Positions 15,874 through 26,613 of a stretch of DNA of 52,075 bases are shown piece after piece (positions within the stretch are counted from its first letter, which is position 1; the number at the start of each line of letters is the position of its first letter). The DNA is taken from the NCBI RefSeq assembly GCF_004212635.1, contig NZ_PSRT01000057.1:1-52075 (forward strand). The letters are read 5' to 3'. Origin of the DNA: Bradyrhizobium genosp. SA-3. Its GTDB lineage: Bacteria; Pseudomonadota; Alphaproteobacteria; Rhizobiales; Xanthobacteraceae. Position numbers and translations under genes: made by a program. The notes under the pieces are model-generated. The model did not search any database. It worked only from the letters and a program-made list of their open reading frames with translations, and was not told the DNA's origin.

Positions 15874-16731
15874 CTAAACCCCTTTTCCAGCGATGAGGCC
15901 CTGCGGGCGGAATTTGATGAAGACAATGGCAAGCACGAAGACGAGCACGTCGGCGACGACGGGCGCCATCACCCACGGCAGCGCCGCGCTGAGCGTGCCG
16001 ATGACGCCGGCGCCTGCGACCGGTCCGATGAAGGAGCCGACGCCGCCGACCATGACTGCGACAAAACCCTGGATCAGGAAGCGCAGGCCGAGATCGGCAA
16101 ACAGGCTGAACACCGGCACGATCAGCGCACCGGCAAGTCCCGCCAGCGCTGCGCCGAACGCAAACGTGGCGCCGTACATCAGCGGCGTGGAGATGCCCGA
16201 GGCGCGCGCCAGCGACGGATTCTCCAGCGTCGCCCGCACGCGCAGGCCAAAACTCGTGCGCGACAGCAGCAGATAGCAGCCGCCCATCACCAAGAGCGTG
16301 ACGACGATGATGGTGAAGCGCCAGGCCGAGATGTGCATGGCGCCGATGTCGATCGAGCCGCCGATCGGTTCGGGCACGGTGAGATAGAAGCCGCCGATCA
16401 GGCCGCGCACGGATTCGCGGATGATGAGGCCGAGCGCATAGGTGCCGAGCATGGCGACGATGGGCGCGGCGTAGAAACGGCGGATGATCAGCGCCTCCAG
16501 CACGAAGCCGAGGGCGCCGACCGCGAAGGGCGCCGCAACCATGCCGGCCCAGATCGGCAATCCCTTGGCGTAGGCGAGATAAGTGATGTAGGCCCCGAGC
16601 AGGACGAACTCGCCCTGCGCGAAGTTGAAGATGCCCATCATGCTGGCGATGATCCCGAGCCCCAGCACGATCAGGACGATGATCGCGCCAAAGCTCAGGA
16701 TCTCGAACGCCGCGACGAACGCGTTAGCCAT
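15874..16731 (-). CDS. ABC transporter permease, LivH/UrtB type
   Basis: A 285-residue integral membrane permease, first of the two in this importer. It has the family motifs GLGIIASMMGIFNFAQGEFVLLGAY (24-48) near the N-terminus, RATLENPSLARASGI in the coupling loop, and the closing GGVGSFIGPVAGAGVIG and FIKFRPQGLIAGKG. About eight hydrophobic segments are visible. Its stop is four bases from the binding-protein start. The upstream gap to the amidase stop holds a family 8 repeat whose end contributes the only purine-rich stretch (AAAGG) before the ATG, so initiation may be weak or repeat-dependent. Confidence 0.93.
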   Translation of the reverse strand: MANAFVAAFEILSFGAIIVLIVLGLGIIASMMGIFNFAQGEFVLLGAYITYLAYAKGLPIWAGMVAAPFAVGALGFVLEALIIRRFYAAPIVAMLGTYALGLIIRESVRGLIGGFYLTVPEPIGGSIDIGAMHISAWRFTIIVVTLLVMGGCYLLLSRTSFGLRVRATLENPSLARASGISTPLMYGATFAFGAALAGLAGALIVPVFSLFADLGLRFLIQGFVAVMVGGVGSFIGPVAGAGVIGTLSAALPWVMAPVVADVLVFVLAIVFIKFRPQGLIAGKGV

Positions 16732-16736
16732 GCGTT

Positions 16737-16837
16737 AGAGCCTTTCCCGTTCCGATGGAATCGGAACGGGGCTCTAGATTCTTGTTTTGACGCGTTTTCT
16801 TGACGCGAACCGGTATCCACTTCGCTCGAAAACGCTC
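16737..16837. repeat. Dispersed repeat, family 8, copy 2, with adjoining hairpin
   Basis: 16773-16837 nearly matches 5461-5524 (shared GACGCGAACCGGTATCCACTT core and ending TCGAAAACGCT). It is preceded by a strong inverted repeat, CCCGTTCCGA-tgga-ATCGGAACGGG, at about 16746-16771. It lies inside the amide operon between the amidase and the permease genes and would fold in the mRNA. Confidence 0.75.
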
Positions 16838-16869
16838 TGGTGTTCCGTTCGCCTGCATCGAAGCCTCGC

Positions 16870-18384
16870 TCACATCTTCTTCCAGTCGCCGGTCTGCTCA
16901 AAGGCATGAGCGGCGCGATAGATCGTGGCTTCCTCGAACATGCGGCCGACCAGCATCAGGCCGACGGGCAGGCCATCGACCATGCCGCAGGGCAGCGACA
17001 TCGCGGGATGATGGGTGATGTCGAACGGCGCGGTGTTGGAGATCATCTCGAGCGCGCGGGCAACGTAGTCCTCGCGGCTGGCATTGGGGGCCGGCAGCGG
17101 CGTCGCCTTCATCGGAGTGGTCGGCATCAGCAGCAGATCGTAATCCCCGAACGCCTTGTCGTAGGCCGCGGTCAGCCGTCGCGAGATGTTGAGCGCCTTG
17201 CCGTAGAAGCGTGGACCGAAATTGTTGTTGATGTAGGTGCCGAGCATCATGAACAATTTCGTGGTCTCGGACAGCGAATCGGCCTGCCGGCGCCAGCCGC
17301 GATGAAAATCCATCAGCGAGGTCGAATAGAGATCGCCGCGGCTGAGGCCGTAGCCGTCGCCGAACATCATGGTCTGGGTCAGGCCTTCGGTGCCGATCGG
17401 GGTCCAGATCGCGCCGCCCAGGAGGTGCATCGGGATCGACACCGTTTCGATGCTGGCTCCGAGATCCCTAAAGCGTTTCGCCGCCTCGCGCACGCTCTCA
17501 TTCACCGCGGCCTCTGCACCCGGCTGCTCAAAGCCTTCCTTGACGATGCCGATCTTCATGCCCTTGACGCCCTGGCCGAGCGCCTTGGTGTATTCCTCGA
17601 CCTTCGGCGCCTTGATGCGGGGATCGTAGCCGTCGTCGCCGGCGAGCACTTCGAGCAGCAGCGCATTGTCGGCGACCGTCGCAGTCATCGGGCCGGTATG
17701 ATCGACGTAGATCTCGATCGGCATGATCCCGGTATAGGGCACGAGGCCCCAGGTCGGCTTCATTCCGTAGATGCCGCAGAACGAGGACGGCATGCGGATC
17801 GAGCCGCCCTGATCGCCGCCGATCGCCATGTCGACCTCGCCGAGCGCAATCACGACGCCCGAGCCTGACGACGAGCCGCCGGCCGAGTAACCCATCTTGT
17901 GCGGATTGTGCACCGGCCCATAGGAGCCGGTGTGGCTGCCGCCGGACAGGCAGAAGTGCTCGCAATGGGTTTTACCGACGATCTCGGCACCGGCATCGAG
18001 CATGCGCGTGACGATGGTGGCGTCGAAATCGGGCACGTAGCCTTCCAGCGTCGACGAGCCATTGGTCATGGGAACGCCGGCGAGCATGATGTTGTCCTTC
18101 AGCGCGACGGTCTTGCCCTTGAGCTTGCCGCTGGCGGCGCCCTTCACGGTCGACTTGCGGTACCAGGCATTGCGCGGGTTCTCTTCGGCTGAGGGCCGAT
18201 AGCCCGGCGTGCGGGGATATTTCACCTCCGGCACCTCGTCCGGCATCGTGGCCACGAGATTGTAGGCCTCGATCGAGCCCTGCATCAGGCCGCGGAACGA
18301 GGCGACGTCGTCGTCGGTCAGCGAAAGGCCGCACTGCTCGGCGACGCTGCGAAGTTGGGCTGGCGTGGGAAGGACAACTGTCAC
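16870..18384 (-). CDS. Amidase signature family amidohydrolase
   Basis: A 504-residue amidase from GTG 18384, which has GAGGAG six bases upstream; the ORF runs back to 18534, but that part lies in AT-rich regulatory sequence. The Ser-cisSer-Lys triad is K96 (VALKDNI), S171 (GGSSSGSG) and S195 (GGDQGGSIRMPS). An N-terminal helical extension of about 80 residues (PTPAQLRSVAEQCGLSL, then ENPRNAWYRKS) resembles the nitrile-linked enantioselective amidases of Rhodococcus, whose catalytic numbering I recall as the same. It would hydrolyse an amide to acid plus ammonia in the cytoplasm. It lies between the AmiC-like gene and the transporter genes, so it probably acts on the imported compound. Glutamyl-tRNA amidotransferase GatA is excluded by the N-terminus and context. 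Confidence 0.93.
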   Translation of the reverse strand: MTVVLPTPAQLRSVAEQCGLSLTDDDVASFRGLMQGSIEAYNLVATMPDEVPEVKYPRTPGYRPSAEENPRNAWYRKSTVKGAASGKLKGKTVALKDNIMLAGVPMTNGSSTLEGYVPDFDATIVTRMLDAGAEIVGKTHCEHFCLSGGSHTGSYGPVHNPHKMGYSAGGSSSGSGVVIALGEVDMAIGGDQGGSIRMPSSFCGIYGMKPTWGLVPYTGIMPIEIYVDHTGPMTATVADNALLLEVLAGDDGYDPRIKAPKVEEYTKALGQGVKGMKIGIVKEGFEQPGAEAAVNESVREAAKRFRDLGASIETVSIPMHLLGGAIWTPIGTEGLTQTMMFGDGYGLSRGDLYSTSLMDFHRGWRRQADSLSETTKLFMMLGTYINNNFGPRFYGKALNISRRLTAAYDKAFGDYDLLLMPTTPMKATPLPAPNASREDYVARALEMISNTAPFDITHHPAMSLPCGMVDGLPVGLMLVGRMFEEATIYRAAHAFEQTGDWKKM

Positions 18385-18552
18385 GGCGCTCTCCTCAAAG
18401 GCTTCTTGATCCCTGGCGTGGACGGAAGCCGCATGGGCACCGCGCCTGCACAGCGCGGAGCCAACCGGCTTCACCTCGATATTACAGACGGAAATATTTT
18501 CCTTTTCAAGTATTATTTCGAAGATCCGCCTCAACCGATGGACAATCTCGCT
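18385..18552 (-). promoter_or_regulatory. AT-rich leader of the amidase gene, possible internal promoter
   Basis: 168 bases between the AmiC-like gene and the amidase. The 18480-18530 part is clearly AT-rich compared with its surroundings and holds GGAAA-tat-TTTCC (18490-18502). On the minus strand it contains TTGAAAAGGAAAATATTTCC, which loosely resembles the palindromes upstream of the MarR gene. A separate promoter or a second repressor site is possible. Confidence 0.35.
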
Positions 18553-19740
18553 TCAGACCGGCTTGATCAGCTTGAAGTCTAGACCGTCAGCCTCGGCGAG
18601 ATACATCTGCATCCGGGCGTGACCGTTGCGAACGGTGACCGGGCCACGCGCGCCGCCATAAACGACGTTGCGCCCCGCCGCGAGCATGGGAGCCATGGAC
18701 AGCGAACCTGCCTTGTTCGCGACGGCTTCGAGGAACCGCAGGCCTTCGTAAGTGGACTGGCCGAGCGAGCCGATCGGCGGAGCGTTCGGTCCGAACATCG
18801 TGCGATAGCGGCTTTGGAAGTCGTCGTTGGCCCGCGAGCCGATGCCGGGGAAATAGCCGGAGGCGCAGAACATGTTCTCGCTGTTGTCGGCGCCGATGCC
18901 GAGCAGCACCGTCTCGTCCATCGCGCCCGCAAGCCGCAGCGTCGTCGCGGCAAGCCCGCATTCGCCGAAGGCACGGTTAAAGGTGATGCTGTCGGTGCCG
19001 ATCAGCGAGATCAGCACGACATCGGGCCTCGTGGCGCGGATGCGCGCCAGATGCGGCTCGTGATTATCTTCGCCGAGGGGGACGAACTCCTCACCGACGA
19101 CCTGTCCGCCGGTCTCCTTGATGTAATTCTTCACGGCGCGATGCGATTGCCAGGGCCAGACATAGTCGCTGCCGATCAGGTACCAGCGCGACGCCTTCTT
19201 GACATCAGCAAGCCAATGGATCGAGGGCCGGCTCTGCCAGCGCGGCGTCTCGCCGATCGCCATCACGCCCGGCGTGCGCTCGCCACCCTCGTAGACCGGC
19301 GTGTAGATGTAGGGGATGCGATGACGCGTGGTGACGTCGCGCAAGCCGACACGGATCGCACTGGTGTGCAGCCCGACGATGAGATCGACCTCGTCGAATG
19401 CGATCGCCTGCTCGGCGCGGTTCAGCACCTCGTCAAGCGGCCCGCCGGCGTCGTAAATGGAAAGCTCAATTTCGCGCCCGAGGATGCCGCCGCGCTTGTT
19501 GATCTCGGCGACAGCGAGCTTGGCACTGTTGGTCGCACAGGGGCCCCAGACTCCGGGCGAGCCGGTGCAGCAGATGAAACCGCCGATCCGCAGCTTGTTC
19601 GCGCCGCGCCGCCGGAAGAAGGCGTGATCCCTGGGCGACAAGACACCATCAGCCGCCGATGACGACGACAGATTCCTGAGCAGCAAGGACGGCGGCAACG
19701 CCGGGCCGCCGTGAGCCGGGAAGTTTACCGTCGCGCGCAC
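18553..19740 (-). CDS. AmiC/UrtA-like amide-binding protein, probably cytoplasmic
   Basis: A 395-residue Peripla_BP_5 protein. The GTG at 19740 has AGGAG five bases upstream and was chosen over the frame start at 19815. The fold shows LRIGGFICCTGSPGVWG, EINKRGGILGREIELSIYD, IVGLHTSAIRVGLRDV, IYTPVYEGGE and IGSDYVWPWQS, matching the order in Pseudomonas AmiC, a cytoplasmic amide sensor. I see no convincing signal peptide: the first 50 residues are Pro/Ser/Arg-rich with one short hydrophobic patch (PSLLLRNL). It may therefore sense amides inside the cell instead of feeding the transporter; a binding protein with an unusual leader is the alternative. It is the first gene of the leftward cluster, divergent from marR. 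Confidence 0.85.
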   Translation of the reverse strand: MRATVNFPAHGGPALPPSLLLRNLSSSSAADGVLSPRDHAFFRRRGANKLRIGGFICCTGSPGVWGPCATNSAKLAVAEINKRGGILGREIELSIYDAGGPLDEVLNRAEQAIAFDEVDLIVGLHTSAIRVGLRDVTTRHRIPYIYTPVYEGGERTPGVMAIGETPRWQSRPSIHWLADVKKASRWYLIGSDYVWPWQSHRAVKNYIKETGGQVVGEEFVPLGEDNHEPHLARIRATRPDVVLISLIGTDSITFNRAFGECGLAATTLRLAGAMDETVLLGIGADNSENMFCASGYFPGIGSRANDDFQSRYRTMFGPNAPPIGSLGQSTYEGLRFLEAVANKAGSLSMAPMLAAGRNVVYGGARGPVTVRNGHARMQMYLAEADGLDFKLIKPV

Positions 19741-19821
19741 GCCAACTCCTGTCTGGGACCAGACCTGAAAGCACATTGAGCAGGCGGCCGCGGCTTCCGC
19801 CCTTTTGTTGGGCAATGATCC

Positions 19822-19846
19822 TATTTTGAAAATATTGAATATTCAA
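19822..19846. promoter_or_regulatory. Double palindromic operator between the amide cluster and its MarR regulator
   Basis: Two palindromes abut in an AT-rich island: TATTTT-G-AAAATA (19822-19834) and the perfect TTGAATATTCAA (19835-19846). CAATTG follows at 19847-19852. Lying between divergent amiC-like and marR-like genes, this is the expected place for MarR self-regulation and control of the cluster. Confidence 0.6.
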
Positions 19847-19919
19847 CAATTGAAGTGCATATAGATGCAGCATTGATTGCAAGACATTCACTCATTTGGG
19901 TCAAGACGAAGTCTTAGCC

Positions 19920-20363
19920 GTGGCAAAACCGTCGAAAGAAAACTCCCCCATCACCGAACACCTCGCCTACCTGCTCGCGCAAGCCAACCGCGAAATCAAC
20001 CGGCAGCTCGAATTGCGGTTGAGCAAGGAGGGCGTGCCGGTCGAGCAATGGCGCATCTTGAAAGTGCTGTCTGATGGCAACGGCCATTCGATGGGCGAGC
20101 TTGCCGATGCCGTGCTGCTCAACCATCCGACATTGACCAAGATGATCGACCGCATGGTCTCCGACACGTTGGTCTACCGCGTGCAGGACCCCAACGACCG
20201 CCGCAAGGTGCTGATGTTCATCTCCGACCGCGGCAAAGTGCTGTGCAGGAAGCTCAACTCGCTCGCGGTGGACCAGGAGGAGCACATCCTGGAGAGCTAC
20301 GGCGACAAGTCCACGAGCGAATTGAAGCGGCTGCTGGAGAGCTTGATCGACAGCTCGAATTGA
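19920..20363 (+). CDS. MarR family transcriptional regulator
   Basis: A 147-residue winged-helix regulator from GTG 19920 (the frame is open from TTG 19896; neither has a strong Shine-Dalgarno). The N-terminal dimerisation helix (HLAYLLAQANREINRQLELRL) is followed by the MarR wHTH: VEQWRILKVLSDGNGHSMGELADAVLLNHPTLTKMIDRM with the wing motif DPNDRRKVLMFISDRGK (about 90-107). A C-terminal helix completes the dimer interface. MarR proteins are usually repressors released by small ligands, often aromatic acids. Its divergent position makes it the likely regulator of the amide genes, and the palindromes at 19822-19846 its target. Confidence 0.9.
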   Translation: MAKPSKENSPITEHLAYLLAQANREINRQLELRLSKEGVPVEQWRILKVLSDGNGHSMGELADAVLLNHPTLTKMIDRMVSDTLVYRVQDPNDRRKVLMFISDRGKVLCRKLNSLAVDQEEHILESYGDKSTSELKRLLESLIDSSN

Positions 20364-20382
20364 GGGGTGACCTCTCACTCCC

Positions 20383-20540
20383 GTCGTCCCGGCCTAGTGC
20401 GCAAAGCGCACGGGGGCCGGGACCCATAGCCACCGAATTGGCTTTGGCGAAAGCTGCTAGTTGCGCTTCTTCACGCGGTATTACGACCGCGCATTCCCGA
20501 TAGATTCCGCGGTATGGGTCCCGGCCTTCGCCGGGACGAC
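20383..20540. repeat. Palindromic intergenic repeat, family 1, copy B
   Basis: A 158-base element with 10-base ends GTCGTCCCGG and CCGGGACGAC. The left arm carries the insert TAGTGCGCAAAGCGCACGG, followed by GGGACCCATAGCCACCG; the right end has GGTATGGGTCCCGGCC. It lies between the convergent marR-like gene and secA. Confidence 0.85.
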
Positions 20541-20618
20541 GGTGTGGCAGCAGAAGCGTGTCAAGCCGGGCGACGACAGCGGGGAATGAGGCGCTGACGT
20601 CGCCCTCACGCTGCGGCG

Positions 20619-23462
<2,844 letters not shown>

Positions 23463-23816
23463 GCCTAGTTCCTGTGTTCGCGATTTAACCGCGTTGCAGC
23501 CAAGAAGTTGTCACCCGCCTGCCTATTCAACTCACCGTGACGCCGATGGCGCCTTCAGCCCGGACTGCGGGGGTCGTCCGCCATATGGGTGGGAATTGAG
23601 CAAGTCTGGGTTCAACGGCCAAAAACGCAGCAAAATAAACGCCATCGCCATGGACGCGACCGGCCAGAGATATGGCCGGCCCCTAGCCTTGTCAACGGCG
23701 GCCGTATTGCGGCTAATTCATCATTTTGACAGACTTTTCGCGTTGCCAAGGCCCCCTGAATTGGGCGAGTGTCCGCCCCGCTCGAGCAGCCCCCTGCTTC
23801 AACATAAGGATTTTCC
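23463..23816. other. Intergenic region between divergent secA and PPIase genes
   Basis: 354 bases without a credible gene; an ORF across part of it (23422-23820) overlaps secA and has no recognisable features. The part at 23620-23750 is less GC-rich and includes TTGACA at 23726-23731, a candidate -35 element for the rightward gene, but no good -10 is seen at the proper distance. The promoters of both genes must lie here. Confidence 0.4.
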
Positions 23817-24740
23817 ATGACCACCTCGTTCCCGGTAACCACCGGCCAGCGTTTCCGCCATGCGTCCGCTCTGGCCGGCTGCCTCGCTCTGGCGCTGTCC
23901 CTGGCGTTCGCCGGGCCGCTCCGCGCCGCCGACGATCCGGTGCTGGCGAAGGTCAATGGCGCGGAAATCAAGAAGAGCGACGTCGCCATGGCCGAGGAAG
24001 AACTCGGACCGAGCCTCGCCCAGATGGACCCGGCGACAAAGGACGAGAACGTCCTGTCGTTCCTGATCGACATGAAGATCGTCAGCAAGGCTGCCGAGGA
24101 CAAGAAGGTCGCCGACAGCGAGGAGTTCAAGAAGCGCCTGGCATTCGCCCGCAACCGCCTCCTGATGGACAGCCTGCTCGCGGGCGAGGGCAAGGCCGCC
24201 ACCACCCCCGACGCCATGAAGAAGGTCTATGAGGAGGCCTCCAAGCAGATCACCGGCGAGCAAGAGGTGCGCGCCCGCCACATCCTGGTCGAGACCGAGG
24301 ACGAGGCCAAGGCGGTGAAGGCCGAGCTCGACAAGGGCGCCGATTTCGCCGATCTCGCCAAGAAGAAGTCCAAGGATCCGGGCTCCGCCGACGGCGGCGA
24401 TCTCGGCTTCTTCACCAAGGAGCAGATGGTGCCGGAATTCTCAGCCGTGGCCTTCGCGCTCGAGCCGGGCAAGATCTCCGACCCCGTGAAGTCGCAGTTC
24501 GGCTGGCACGTCATCAAGGTCGAGGAAAAGCGTAACCGCAAGGCGCCGGACTTCGAGCAGGTCAAGGCCCAGATCGAGAACTACGTCACCCGCAAGGCCC
24601 AGGCCGAGTACGTCGCCAAGCTGCGCGCCGAGGCCAAGGTCGAGCGGCTGGACCAGCCGGCGGATGCGGCAAAGGACGCCAAGCCGGCCGATGCGGCCAA
24701 GCCGTCCGACAGCAAGATGGCGCCGCCTGCGAAGAAGTAA
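23817..24740 (+). CDS. Exported parvulin-type peptidyl-prolyl cis-trans isomerase
   Basis: A 307-residue periplasmic folding factor of the SurA/PrsA/PpiD group. The signal peptide (about 1-36, cleavage near RAA-DD) is followed by a SurA-like N-terminal helical domain (KVNGAEIKKSDVAMAEEEL), then the parvulin domain from about 148 to 240 (RARHILVETEDEA, DFADLAKKKSKDPGSADGGDLGFF, SQFGWHVIKVEEK). The C-terminus is an Ala/Lys/Pro tail with repeated DAAK and PADAAK units. ATG 23817 has AAGGA six bases upstream. It is divergent from secA and 101 bases upstream of argJ; a stem TGGCCG/CGGCCA at about 24786-24808 lies between them. Confidence 0.93.
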   Translation: MTTSFPVTTGQRFRHASALAGCLALALSLAFAGPLRAADDPVLAKVNGAEIKKSDVAMAEEELGPSLAQMDPATKDENVLSFLIDMKIVSKAAEDKKVADSEEFKKRLAFARNRLLMDSLLAGEGKAATTPDAMKKVYEEASKQITGEQEVRARHILVETEDEAKAVKAELDKGADFADLAKKKSKDPGSADGGDLGFFTKEQMVPEFSAVAFALEPGKISDPVKSQFGWHVIKVEEKRNRKAPDFEQVKAQIENYVTRKAQAEYVAKLRAEAKVERLDQPADAAKDAKPADAAKPSDSKMAPPAKK

Positions 24741-24841
24741 GAATTCGCTGTCACTTCGCGGACGCCAATAGTATCTAACGTCGCAATGGCCGGGCACATG
24801 CTCGGCCATCTGCATATCCAGACCCACCAAGGCGCCCCACG

Positions 24842-26083
24842 ATGTCTTCAGCCGTCTCCCCGCTCGCCCCGAAACACGTTCCCGACATGCCCGTGATCGC
24901 GGGCGTCCGTCTTGCGACCGCCGAGGCCGGCATCCGCTACAAGAACCGCACCGACGTGCTGCTGGCGGTGATGGACAAGGGCACGGCCGTGGCCGGCGTC
25001 TTCACCAAGTCGAAATGCCCGTCCGCGCCGGTCGAATGGTGCCGCGCCAAACTGAAGGGCGGCAAGGCTCGCGCACTCGTCGTCAATTCCGGCAACGCCA
25101 ACGCCTTCACCGGCAAGACCGGCCGGGCATCCACGGCACTGACCGCGAAGATCGCGGCCAAGGCCGTCGGTTGCAGCGAGAGCGAGATCTTCCTCGCCTC
25201 GACCGGCGTGATCGGCGAGCCGCTGGACGCGACCAAGTTCGACGGCGTGCTCGGCCGCCTCGCCGAGACCGCCGAGCCCGGCGATTATCTCGCCGCGGCC
25301 AAGGCGATCATGACCACCGACACCTTCCCGAAGGTCGCGACCGCGACCGTGAAGCTCGGCAAGGCCAAGGTCACCATCAACGGCATGGCCAAGGGCGCCG
25401 GCATGATCGCGCCCGACATGGCGACCATGCTGTCCTTCATCTTCACCGACGCGCCGATCGCGCCCGCCGCGCTGCAAGCCCTGCTCAAGAGCGGCGTCGA
25501 GGACACCTTCAACGCGGTGACGATCGACGGCGACACCTCGACCTCGGACACGCTGCTCGCCTTCGCAACGGGCGCCGCCGCCGAGCACGGCGCGCCAAAG
25601 ATCAGCCGGGCCAGCGACCCGCGCCTGAAGGCCTTCGTCAAGGCGTTCAACCAGGTGCTCGCCAATTTGTCCGAGCAGGTGGCCCGCGACGGCGAAGGCG
25701 CGCGCAAGCTGGTCGAGATCACCGTCGAGGGCGCCAAGACCAAGGCTTCGGCGCGCAAGATCGCGATGTCGATCGCGAACTCACCGCTGGTCAAGACCGC
25801 GATCGCCGGCGAGGACGCCAATTGGGGCCGCGTGGTGATGGCGGTCGGCAAGGCCGGCGAGCCGGCCGATCGCGACAAGCTCTCGATCTCCTTCAACGGC
25901 ATCCGCGTCGCCAAGAGCGGCGCGCGCGATCCGTCCTATGACGAAGCGCAGGTGTCGGAGGCGATGAAGGCGCCGGAGATCGCGATCAAGGTCTCGCTCG
26001 GCCTCGGCAAGGGCCGCGACCGCGTCATGACCTGCGACCTCACCAAGGAATATGTCGCGATCAACGGGGATTACAGGTCGTAA
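24842..26083 (+). CDS. argJ: Glutamate N-acetyltransferase / amino-acid acetyltransferase ArgJ
   Basis: Transfers acetyl from N-acetylornithine to glutamate in the cyclic arginine pathway; many forms also acetylate glutamate from acetyl-CoA. 413 residues, full length. The precursor cleaves itself at the conserved KGAGMIAPDMATML; T195 would become the N-terminal nucleophile of the beta chain. The alpha chain shows VVNSGNANAFTG and the oxyanion-hole region STGVIGEPL. The C-terminus ends EYVAINGDYRS, the usual closing motif. AAGGCG lies eight bases before the ATG. mutT follows six bases after the stop, so they are co-transcribed. Confidence 0.97.
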   Translation: MSSAVSPLAPKHVPDMPVIAGVRLATAEAGIRYKNRTDVLLAVMDKGTAVAGVFTKSKCPSAPVEWCRAKLKGGKARALVVNSGNANAFTGKTGRASTALTAKIAAKAVGCSESEIFLASTGVIGEPLDATKFDGVLGRLAETAEPGDYLAAAKAIMTTDTFPKVATATVKLGKAKVTINGMAKGAGMIAPDMATMLSFIFTDAPIAPAALQALLKSGVEDTFNAVTIDGDTSTSDTLLAFATGAAAEHGAPKISRASDPRLKAFVKAFNQVLANLSEQVARDGEGARKLVEITVEGAKTKASARKIAMSIANSPLVKTAIAGEDANWGRVVMAVGKAGEPADRDKLSISFNGIRVAKSGARDPSYDEAQVSEAMKAPEIAIKVSLGLGKGRDRVMTCDLTKEYVAINGDYRS

Positions 26084-26089
26084 GGCAGC

Positions 26090-26500
26090 ATGGCCGATCT
26101 CAAGCTCACACTGGTGGTGGCCTGCGCGCTGGTCGACGCCGACAAGCGCGTCCTGATCGCGCAACGCCCCGAGGGCAAGGCGCTGGCCGGCCTCTGGGAA
26201 TTCCCGGGCGGCAAGCTCGAGGCGGGCGAGCGGCCCGAGCAGAGCCTGATCCGCGAGCTCCACGAGGAGCTCGGCATCACGGTCGCCGAGCCGTGCCTGG
26301 CCCCGCTGACCTTTGCGAGCTACGGCTACGAGACCTTTCACCTGTTGATGCCGCTCTACATCTGCCGGCGCTGGGAGGGGCAGGTCACGGCGCGCGAAGG
26401 CCAAAACCTCGCCTGGGTCCGCGCCAACAAACTGCGCGATTACCCGATGCCGCCCGCGGACATCCCGCTAATCCCGCATTTGATTGATTTGCTGATGTGA
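26090..26500 (+). CDS. mutT: Nudix hydrolase, MutT (8-oxo-dGTP diphosphatase) type
   Basis: A 136-residue Nudix enzyme. The Nudix box is complete: GGKLEAGERPEQSLIRELHE followed by ELGI, with the metal-binding RELHEEL at its heart. Before it, LIAQRPEGKALAGLWEFPGG is the MutT-type entry, where the WEFPGG motif and the LIAQRP strand are typical of 8-oxo-dGTP/CTP-class enzymes. The product would cleanse the nucleotide pool of oxidised dGTP. It starts six bases after argJ, with AAGG overlapping the argJ stop. A role other than MutT cannot be excluded, since the family is broad. Confidence 0.9.
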   Translation: MADLKLTLVVACALVDADKRVLIAQRPEGKALAGLWEFPGGKLEAGERPEQSLIRELHEELGITVAEPCLAPLTFASYGYETFHLLMPLYICRRWEGQVTAREGQNLAWVRANKLRDYPMPPADIPLIPHLIDLLM

Positions 26501-26526
26501 ATTGAACCGCAAACCATTTGCTCAGT

Positions 26527-26601
26527 GTCATGCCCGGGCTTGACCCGGGCATCCACGATCTTCGTGCCGAGCTGGATGGCCGGGACAAGCCCGGCCATGA
26601 C
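26527..26601. repeat. Palindromic intergenic repeat, family 4
   Basis: A 75-base element with ends GTCATGCCCGGG and CCCGGCCATGAC; the left arm itself forms GCCCGGGCTTGACCCGGGC. It separates the convergent mutT and methyltransferase genes. A shorter related stretch (CCCCGGACAAGCCCGGGCATG) is at about 43056-43077. Confidence 0.7.
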
Positions 26602-26613
26602 GAAGGAGAGAGG

